NCBI RefSeq assembly: GCF_002999335.1
Contig: NW_020312414.1
Coordinates: 1 to 64,000, forward strand
Direction of reading: 5' to 3'
Origin: Cyclospora cayetanensis
Taxonomy: Eukaryota > Apicomplexa > Conoidasida > Eucoccidiorida > Eimeriidae
Length of the DNA stretch: 64,000 nt
A program made the position numbers and the translations under genes. Under the pieces are notes generated by a model. That model had not been told where the DNA came from, made no database searches, and saw only the letters and a program-made list of their open reading frames with translations. This document shows positions 56,087 to 64,000 of this stretch, piece by piece (position 1 is the stretch's first letter; each line of letters opens with the position of its first letter).

Positions 56087-57785
56087 TAGACTCGTTTCAG
56101 AGGCCTGAGTGGACAGCACGGGAGAAGGCTGGCTCCTTACCAGGAAGGGGGCTTTGGTGCTACTGGCAGTCACTGACTGGGACGAAGAGAAGAGCGAAGA
56201 GAGGGAGGGGGTGAAGTACAAAAGGCTTTCAAGGCTCTGAACTTGTCATATGGTGACTCTGTCCCCATCATGTGAAGGCTTTTCCTCTTTATTTCTACAG
56301 TGTTTTTGGTTTTCTCGTAGATGCATTGATCCTATTGTGTTTTAGAGTCTCCGGGGGACGGTCCTGCAGTCCCTTTTTTCTCCCGCCTCATTCACTGTCG
56401 CTGTTGCCAACGCCTTCAAACTTTAGCTCTAGGCTGTAGGCGCAAAATGAGGCTAGTGAGAGTACGGGGGTTTTGTTTGTCTTGTGAACCCACGCACCTT
56501 CCACGGGTATTGGCAGCATCTGCAGCGTTTCATCCAGCGTTGTGTCGCCTTCGTGAGTACTAGATGTTTTATTTTCCCACCCATGAGATGGACGCCTGGT
56601 GTGAATAGTGAACTGTCATTTACAGGATCTGTCTTACGTCCATCCACGCAGCTTCCTCGCCGATTGGGTGTACGGGCGGCTTCAGCCCCATATAACTTCC
56701 CCTCGAGGCAGTTCTTTGGTCATCATCATCATCATCTAGCCCCAGGTGCACTTAGCAAGTGGCATAAAATGTACTGCAGCCCTACATAGAGAACCGAGCG
56801 ATTGCATATCGCTGGCGGTCTGCGGCTTTTAGGCAAGGGTTTCAGGATCTTCCTTTTTTGTGATTCCTGGAATGGGACGCCCTGCTTTTACCAGCGTTTA
56901 GGTAGTGATAAAATTCATGAACGTTCTATGAGCGCACTTGTAAATTGTGCTATGACGGCATCTATTCGTGGTTGAACGGCTTGCGTGTTACTGGATTTAA
57001 AATTTTTTTCTCATAGTTAACCGTTTCTCGCAGACAATTTCTATTTCTAAACATGAAATGGGGTTGGCACTTTTTTTTGCATCGTTCTGAGGGTGCAATT
57101 AGCTGCACACCGCGCCTTTCTTAGCACGCTGTACCCATAGGCCGCAATGCCTAGAAGCAAAGTGGTAGGGATCGTGAACGAGGGTTTGGCTCTTGAATAT
57201 ATACAAAAGGTAGCGTGCGTATAAGTGTGTAATTCATCTGTGGTCTGTGGATTTTCCATGTGGAGACCCGGGGAGAGACGAAACAGCTGTACTGCAGACC
57301 GTTACACCGAAATGTGCCACTGCAACAACATTCATTCCACATCTTATTGGTCCCTGGTGCATGGTGCAGTTTCGTGGTCAGATGAGGCATAAATAGCATG
57401 AGTGATTCTTTGGAATTAGCGCAATTAGGCAATAAATAGGACCCATGCGTCTGTCGGACCCGTCACCAACCACCGCCCCCCGTGATGTTGTTAGAGGTTG
57501 TAGTATGCATTTTGGATGAAATGTTTGACCAAAATCACTTCATAATTTGAAGTTAACATAATAATCGTGTGTCAAGCCTAAGAAGTGGTTGAATGCCGAG
57601 CTTACTAGACGTCATCTGCTGCAAGTCAGGTGGGTGAGGCGCTGCCGGTGCCGCAGCAATAGCTCAGGTAGCGTCAATCTGCAAAGATTCAATGTCCTAC
57701 CACCACCCACAAATCTTCATCTTTTATGATTCCAGTCGCGTTTACCAGATTCCAACTCTCTACCCTGCTGAAGTGTGCAGACACC
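56087..57785. other. Repeat-poor gap upstream of the DUF4392 gene
   Basis: No gene is supported. A short CAT run (56720-56734) and AT-rich segments are present. Open frames on both strands lack family features. Confidence 0.45.
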
Positions 57786-60671
57786 ATGACCAACGCGGCA
57801 GAAGCAGAAGCTGCGGCAGCAGCAACAGGGCCTAGTCCCCTTGGCCAGTGGCCATGGAAACTCCCGGATTCCCCAGATCCTTCCTTATGGTCTGCTCAGG
57901 GGGAAGAACTGGAGCGTTTGTGTCTGGTAGAGAGGCAGACACATGCGAGACTTAAGAACCTGCGGTCTCTGCACACACCTGAGATCCAAGGTGACCTCGG
58001 GAGAGCAGCAGCAGAGCTCCTCAAACCCCAGTGCAAAACGATTGCTATTCTCGTCGGAAGCTGCACAAATACGAACATGTGGCCTCCCACTGACACTGAT
58101 GGGCCAGGGGGGGCGTGTGCTCTCGCAGCAGCCCTTTGGAGGCTGCACAAACGCGTAATTATCGTAACAGGTACACTACCACTGGCCACACAAACCCTAT
58201 GCCCTCGGGCCTTATGCCCTTGACTGTGAGCCCTTGTTCCATAGCCCGCTAATCTCAACCGAGGAGCCCTCAGTCCCCTAGTAGAAAGACGTGAAAAGCG
58301 TCGAGGAAACTTTGCAACGCGAGTTCACACTAAAGAGGATAGCGCCTTTCAACTTCAAGCCCAATATTTGGTCGCAGACGAAGTAAACGCACCCCAAGTG
58401 GTGCCAGCAGTAGAGGCTAGCCTTGTGTGGGCTCTTCATCGGCAGGCAACGGAGGAATGCGATAAAGTAAGCCGTCCTTCTGGATTGAGGTGTGCCTCCT
58501 TACCTCTTTCCACCCGCTTCTGCCCCCAAATAATATGTGTATACACATGCGCATGCATTTACACCCATCCGTTATTCTCATTCCCTCTTTTTCCTTCTCT
58601 GTATCTGTCTTGCAACATGTGACTCCTCCCCTGTCCCCACCGTGTTTGTTATGCCCATCTTTCTGCTCGTCCCACGCGCTCTCCCTGAGCCACCTGTACG
58701 GCCACTCGTCTTTCCCTTTGATCCTGCTTGACCCCCTTCTGGATGTCGATAGGGCGCCAGAGATGGGTATGCATACATATGGGTATATATGTATATATGC
58801 GTATATCCATGTACCTAGGACGCACACCTCGTTTGCCTGGCATTTTCAGAGATCTTCTCGCCCTCTCTACTCTTCTCCCATTAGGCTCTTCGTTCCTCTT
58901 GTATGCGCTTGGCCCTCCACATCTCTCTCTGACTCTCCCGCTGCATGCGCCTTTGCTTCTCTCCTTCAAACTCGCTTTTCTCTTATTTGCGGCGTCGTGG
59001 AGTGCTCTTAGCATCGCCTGGATATCAGAACCTTCTCGGTGAAGGCCCACGCAGGCGACTCGAACAGCCGAGAGATGAGAGCTCTCTTCACGGAGGCTGA
59101 CCACATCATTAACGTCGGCAGGTAGGGCGACCTGCCGCGCGCGCCTCTGACGAAGGATTTCCTCTTGTAGGGAGGCCAGTTAGTGCTCACTGTAGTGCCT
59201 TCTTTGCCTGCCTTCGATCTACGCCGTAGCTCAAAAAATCGCCTCGCTCGGCACAGAGGTTCCTCTCGCCATTCGCCTACCCTCCTAGTGGCGCGTTTCT
59301 TACACCCCTCGGGCATCCCAAGCAAGCACACCCCTGCACCTGCTCTTTAGGACTTAAGGATTCGCGGGTTTGAGGATCTGCAGGCCTGGTCGCGGCAAGG
59401 AGGGCGAGTACTGGAGTCCTAGCTTGACGAGCACCACGCTGTGGCAGGCAGACTTCTCTCTGCTCTTCGAGTGGGCAGCTGAGCCAAATGTCGCCCAAAA
59501 GACTACAACCACCACCATCGGATGCTTGGGTACTCCCAATCTCACCCCAAAGCTCGAACTGCCGTCCAAAGAAACGGCGACTTGCCGATACTGTCTCTCT
59601 TGCAGAGGCAGACCTCCACAGCCTAAGCACTTGAGCCCCAGCTATAAAATCAATGCAGCACACCCCCTGGCTGTAAAATTAGTGCAGCACACCCCCAGCT
59701 ATATAACTAATGCAGCGCCTTCCTAGCTATAAAACTAATGCAGCGCATTCCTAGCTATAAAATTAATGCAGCGCATTCCTAGCTACATAAATTGACGCAT
59801 ACCCCCATGTACTCAAAGGGCGCGTGCACTCAGGGAACGAACTCGGAATGGGGCGCATAAAGGAGGCCGTGAAGGAGAATGTTGAGGACGGCGAGTGGCT
59901 CGCCAATGATGCGCCCGCTGACTACACCATCAGTAAATGCAAAACCCTTTGTTCCTAAATAGCTCTGAAAATTTTTCTGCCTTGTCCAAGGGCCTGCCTT
60001 TTTCATAAAATGAACAAAAGCCAGCCCCCAACCCCATTGCAAATTTTTTGTCTGCTGACCAGTCGCGACAACTGCGAACTATGGCGCGTACGGCCTCACC
60101 ACGATGCTGGCGTGGGCCGCCTACCTCAGCAGCGAGCAGCAGCAGCAGGAGGAAGAGGCATCAGACGAGATGGTGCTGCAGCAACAGGTAGAAGCGGTGG
60201 AACCGCTGCTGCCTCAGGTGTGGGACCAGGCTGCAATTCTTGCAACACTCGTAAAGGAAGGTAAATAAGAACACACACATGTACATATATACATATATAT
60301 ACCGCCTACGTTCTGGGAGCCTTCCGAAAACTTGAAGCTGCATCCCAAGAAGCGCCGAAGCTCCCATCCAACCATCTCCCCCCGAGCGTCTGACCGTGAA
60401 GCAGCACCTGCATCTATTGGCAGCGAATGCCATAAAATCTGGGGAGAGCATTGGCATGTGCGATTGTACAGCGGCACGATGCGGAGTTACCGCAAGGAGA
60501 GGGCCCTTCCTCTGTGGAATTCCTTCGGAAGAGGCTTGGCAAACCCTAACCGACATCTGTCGACCCCTTAGACGACACTTTGCACTCAAGGCCAGAAACG
60601 GTCTGCTGAGTCTTATGCCGCCGTTGTGGTTGCTGTTGCTGATGCTTTTGCTGTTGGTGTTGCTGTTGTGA
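57786..60671 (+). CDS. D-glutamate cyclase-like (DUF4392) protein
   Basis: This resembles the C-terminal domain of DGLUCY, which converts D-glutamate to 5-oxo-D-proline. Exons 57786-58170, 58282-58466, 59012-59121, 59384-59529, 59834-59932, 60063-60260 and 60361-60671 join in phase (1,0,2,1,1,1) to 477 residues. Family landmarks in order: TIAILVGSCTN, PTDTDGPGGACALAAALWRL with HKRVIIVT, the segment ADHIINVGRPGRGKEGEYWS (matching the family's IERPGRAxDGxYY), GNELGMGRIKEAVKENVEDG, ADYTIIATTANYGAYGLTTM, and a tail RCGVTARRGPFLCGIPSEEA. The family's IGxGDGGNE reads IGCLGNE here, so part of a key loop differs. There is no DUF1445 N-terminal domain as in human DGLUCY. The exon 2 boundary is the least certain (an alternative acceptor at 58290). 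The 3' end is a Leu run before TGA. An in-frame ATG at 57726 is an alternative start. Confidence 0.78.
59635..59790 (+). repeat. 28-bp tandem repeat in a DUF4392-gene intron
   Basis: Five diverged copies of AGCTATAAAACTAATGCAGC plus GCATTCCT lie within the intron 59530-59833. The last two full copies are nearly identical and the first two carry CACACCCCC in place of GCATTCCT. Confidence 0.88.
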
Positions 60672-62201
60672 TGCTCTTGCTGTCGCTGTTGCTGTTGTGA
60701 TGCTCCTGCTCCTGCTATTGCTGTTGCTGGGGGAAGAATGTGATACAGAAAGAGGAACCCGCAAAAGCGCATGTTGCTCCAGTTATCTTCATGCCTTTGG
60801 CAGCGTAGTGCTTTCTGCCACTGCAGCTGCTGCCGTTTGCTGCATTTTCCCCGTGCAGGTCCTAATGCCATGGATACAATGGAGCCTGTGGTTCCCAGAG
60901 GCGCTTGAGCCGTAAGCTATGAATTTAAGCCGCGCTTGTCGAAGCCGCATGCAGCAGCAGAGGCCGTAACGGAGAGGCCTCAACAGCGTTTCTGCATATG
61001 GGCTCTTGGTGTAACGGCAGCCCCTGCAGTGCCAGAAGCCGCAGCACTTTAGTCTTGGAACCAGATTCTTTCAGCCTTCAGCTGCTTGATGCTGCCTTTG
61101 TAGACTTTACATTTGCTATGCTGCTGGTGCGCCTGTGGCAGGCGACTGCTTTGCTGCTGTTGCTGCTGTTGGTGAGGCGGAAGCAGTTTGCTAGGGAGGG
61201 CGTATCCCTGCATAGCGATTGGAGGAAGCCGCACCTGCCCCTTGGACCAGATAAGTGTACCCTTCTTTAAGGCCTTTGCGAATCGGCGCCTGACTGGCAA
61301 GCGGCTGTAAAACTGCTGCAACAATGAGCGCGAGTTTATACTCCCTCCCAGCAACAAGCCCGACATGCGAAAAAGGCCCCTCAGTGCGCAGCACGTGGTA
61401 GACAGCGGCCGCGTGTGCATGGGCTGCACTCTCGTGTCTGACGTTGCCGCTAGGGGGGGATGAACTGCTGGCTCCCCAGGCAAGGGAAGAGGGGGGGCCC
61501 CTCGCCTAGCGGCCTCAGACCCCTGTCGGGTTAAAGGTGCTGCCTTTGTACCCCTCAAATGCCTCTCCGCCATCTGATGCAGCCGCATAGGTGTTGCCCA
61601 AAGGCGTGCACGAAGTGCTCGGAGCGGCATGGCGGGGAAAAGCCGCCTGCCCTTGCTCCTGGAGTTTTTTGCTGTATACTCCTGCCGCCCTTGCTGCTTG
61701 GCCCCTAGGGGCCCTTGGGCCTATCGGTCAGTGTGTACTTGTACTGCTACGATGGCGCATGCGCTGCTTTAAGGGATGCAGCCGCTAGGCGCAGCCGACA
61801 GGGTTTCAAAGTACTACAGAGGCCCCGCAGCAGCAGCAGCGGCACGAACTGCCATTATCACCTTTGGTGCCTTCTCGGCACAGCTTAACAAAAGAAGCTG
61901 GGCAGCAGGCTATACACTTGCACTGAATAGGAGCAGCTGCGGCTGAGCTGCCATGGTCGTGGCGCTGCAGCCCCCCACTCTGACCCCCAAAGGGGCTTCC
62001 TAGGATAGTTGAATGTGAATTCTGTTTATATGCATGCGAAAACGAAAATCCTGTATAGAGGTCACGGACAGCAAAGACTGTGGGCTGGTACAATAGGGCC
62101 GAAGGCTACTATGGAAAGCATAGCCCCACTGTATCCAGAGCCGAATCCTCCAACGCATGTGCTCCTCTGCAGCGTGTAGTGTGTGTTCCTATCGTTTCTA
62201 G
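60672..62201. other. Gap containing one uncertain minus-strand frame
   Basis: Downstream of the DUF4392 gene the sequence is rich in GCT/GCA runs. Apart from the minus-strand frame listed separately I see no gene. Confidence 0.4.
61049..61630 (-). CDS. Hypothetical basic protein (uncertain)
   Basis: A single ATG-started frame of 193 codons. The N-terminus MPLRALRARLWATPMRLHQM is Arg-rich and lacks acidic residues, as in mitochondrial presequences. A compact segment, LLQQFYSRLPVRRRFAKALK followed by KGTLIWSKGQVRLPP, looks coding, and a Gln run follows. No family is recognised, and the flanking GCA-rich sequence makes chance open frames common. It could be a real small organellar protein or a shadow frame. 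Confidence 0.3.
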   Translation of the reverse strand: MPLRALRARLWATPMRLHQMAERHLRGTKAAPLTRQGSEAARRGAPPLPLPGEPAVHPPLAATSDTRVQPMHTRPLSTTCCALRGLFRMSGLLLGGSINSRSLLQQFYSRLPVRRRFAKALKKGTLIWSKGQVRLPPIAMQGYALPSKLLPPHQQQQQQQSSRLPQAHQQHSKCKVYKGSIKQLKAERIWFQD

Positions 62202-63297
62202 ATGATGAGGAGGTCCGAAACAGGCAGTGCTGCGCGGTGTGGACATACACTGCAACTCCAGGAGCCGCGTGCCTGCAGCAGCAACAACGAGCACGCGAGC
62301 ACGGGCAAGCGATCCAGTGGCGTGATGACCAAAGAGGAGCCAGATTCAGCTGCTGTGACAGCAGCAGCTTCAGCTGAAACTGCCTTTATCCGAGGGGGCT
62401 CAGCTACGTCTGAAACTGCTGCGGATTCCACAGCAGTTTCGCTCAGCGCCTCCACCCCAGCAACTTCAACAAGCGTCTCTGCGGGGTCTGCCGCACAGGC
62501 CCTGAGAGCAGCAGCAGCACCAGCATCTGGAGCGACGGCTTTCGCGACAGCGGATCTACCCCAACAAGCTCCAGCACCGGCGAAGCGCTGCAAGACTGAA
62601 GCAGGTGATGTTGCCGTCGCCCCTTGTGATCAGGAGCAGCAGGAGCCTCCACAACAGCCAAACGGTAGGACCGCCGGGGGAGGTCGTTACTTGCTGGCAG
62701 ACACGTTTCTAGGAGAAGGCACATACGGAAGAGTTGAAAGGGCGTGGGACGTGGTGCTGAAGCAGCATGTGGCTATCAAGCGCGTGAATTCGGCTGTCAT
62801 CAACAGCAGCGCCGGCAGCAGCAGCAACAACAAACAGCTTTTGCGGCAGTGCGTGGGGCAGGTAGGCCTCCATTTCACAACTATTCGTGAACTGAAAGTT
62901 ATGCGCGAGCTGCAGCCCCCTAAAGGCCATCTTTATCCGCAGCAAGAGGAGGAGGAGCAGCAGCACTTGATGGGCTTGTTGGACGTGTTTACCGAGCACG
63001 GCTGCATTTGCCTTGTCATGGAAGAGATGCGAGGTGACTTGCGGCGGATTCTGGATAGCAAGACACGCCTGTCGGAGGCGCACATCAAGTGTATCGTCTT
63101 GCAGCTGCTGCAGGCCCTTCACAGGCTGCACAAGCACTACCTGCTGCACCGCGATATATCGCCCGCTAACATTTTTGTAGCAGAGGGGGGGATCTGCAAG
63201 CTGGCAGACTTTGGCCTCTCGAGAGCCTTCGGTGCCGTCGCTACACCTGCCGCCGCTGCTGCCCTCGCAAGGGCGCAGCAGCGGCAACGCGAACGCA

Positions 63298-63355
<58 letters not shown>

Positions 63356-64000
63356 ACAACAGATCATTGGAAGCAAGCGAGAACTGATGACGGCGAAAGT
63401 TGTCACGCTGTGGTATAGGGCTCCTGAGTTGCTGTGGGGTGCAGACCGATACGGAGATAAGGCAGACACATGGAGTGTAGGATGCATTCTGTATGAACTC
63501 CTTACAGGTTTGTTGTTGATGCTCCGTAGATGAAACGGATGCTCGTGAAGGGGAGGCGGCTGTCGCAAAGACTGCAGTTCTGAGACGGACTGAAACTGAC
63601 TTGTCTCCTGTATCTGTGTGCCATTGCTTTTGTGAATGCGGCGGCTGTTGCCGCTGCAGGCCGAGCTCTCTTTCCAGGTGCAAACGATGTCGATCAACTA
63701 TGCCGTATTTTTTCCCTCCTGGGAACCCCCCAGGCTGCACCCCCCCCCTCGCCAGCGCAGCAGCCGTTGCAGGGGAGTAGTGGCGGCAGCAACAGCAACA
63801 ACGGCGGGAAAAACTCGGGAGCCTCAGCAGCAACACCAGCACCGACGACTCCAGCAACAACCCCCCCAGCTACCTCTCTGCCCCTCTGGCCGAATGTCGA
63901 CTCGCTGCCTTCTTACTTCGCCTTCTCGGCAGTGCCCCCGAAGGGTCTGAAGCAGTTGCTGCCGTTCAGCAGCAGCAGCAGCATCCATCTGTTGCAGCAG
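62202..64000 (+). CDS. CDK7-like cyclin-dependent kinase (partial)
   Basis: CDK7/MRK kinases activate other CDKs and phosphorylate RNA polymerase II. Exon 62202-63507 joins in phase 1 to exon 63660 onwards; the window ends inside it. Residues 1-160 are Ala/Ser/Glu-rich. The kinase starts with GEGTYGRV (171-178), Lys193 in VAIKRV, then FTTIRELKVMREL in place of the PSTAIRE helix, LLDVF, CLVMEEMRGDLRRIL, HRDISPAN (316-323), DFGLSRAFG (336-344), VVTLWYRAPELL and DTWSVGCILYELLTG, then RALFPGANDVDQLCRIFSLL and GTP. The pattern LVMEEM-DL-IL and the PG-x-x-DQL segment fit CDK7. Unusual points are a Ser in place of the catalytic-loop Lys (HRDIS) and a 21-Gln insert (367-387) in the activation segment. 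A second low-complexity insert (Ser/Asn/Thr/Pro) follows GTP. Start ATG 62202; a later Met at 62322 is possible. Confidence 0.85.
63300..63362 (+). repeat. CAG/CAA run encoding 21 glutamines
   Basis: Sixty-three bases of CAG and CAA codons inside the kinase activation segment, between DFG (336) and APE (407). Mixed CAG/CAA use reduces slippage compared with pure CAG. Confidence 0.95.

Noticed and set aside
58290..58466. Apparent frameshift in the DUF4392 gene: the frame DVKSVEETLQREFTLKRIAP gives the expected Asp after IIVT but then stops before the conserved part.
   Set aside because: An acceptor at 58281 (CCCTAG) gives a phase-consistent exon 58282-58466 with no frameshift, so a lesion is not needed. 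The choice still needs transcript data.

Overview
The window looks like nuclear DNA of a coccidian apicomplexan, most probably Eimeria. The evidence is very dense CAG/GCA triplet repeats that give long Gln, Ala, Ser or Leu runs in almost every frame, genes with many short GT-AG introns, a TTTAGGG-type interstitial telomere motif, and an apicoplast-style lipoyl synthase next to genes for a flagellar (microgamete) protein and a CDK7-like kinase. There is no bacterial operon structure and I see no tRNA, rRNA, CRISPR array or transposon. Coding potential was judged by homology to remembered families and by whether exon phases join; no search was run.

Layout. 1-6 kb is mostly repeat-poor and without a convincing gene, apart from a weak prefoldin-like ORF and a perfect 16-bp hairpin. 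6.1-15.7 kb (minus) is one large intron-rich gene with the order beta-propeller, coiled coil, FG repeats, i.e. a Nup214/Nup159-type nucleoporin. 18.2-20.9 kb (plus) is a Gln-rich locus whose exon structure I could not settle. 23.8-30.1 kb (plus) is a ten-exon NOC1/CEBPZ (Mak21) ribosome-biogenesis gene. 32.9-38.0 kb (plus) is a seven-exon, Gln-rich, unrecognised 1,421-residue protein. 38.7-39.4 kb (minus) encodes a small secreted protein, and 40.3-42.6 kb (plus) lipoyl synthase with a signal and transit peptide. 43.1-43.8 kb (minus) is an unknown protein; 44.5-45.2 kb (plus) is a Tim13-like small TIM chaperone. 46.0-49.6 kb (minus) is DRC3, a nexin-dynein regulatory complex subunit. 50.8-52.8 kb (plus) encodes a potentially myristoylated Glu/Gln repeat protein. 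53.3-54.2 kb (plus) is a seven-exon small secreted protein, followed by a Shewanella-like phosphatase at 54.7-56.1 kb. 57.8-60.7 kb (plus) is a D-glutamate-cyclase-like (DUF4392) protein, and 62.2 kb to the end (plus) is a CDK7-like kinase cut by the window edge.

The genes do not form a pathway; each is a separate eukaryotic unit. Themes are nuclear transport and ribosome assembly (Nup, NOC1), organelle metabolism and import (LipA in the apicoplast, Tim13 in the mitochondrion), flagellar assembly (DRC3), and signalling (SHLP, CDK7). The most notable observations are phase-verified GC-AG introns in DRC3, a 21-glutamine insert inside the CDK7 activation segment, tandem repeats sitting inside introns, and a stand-alone DUF4392 enzyme.
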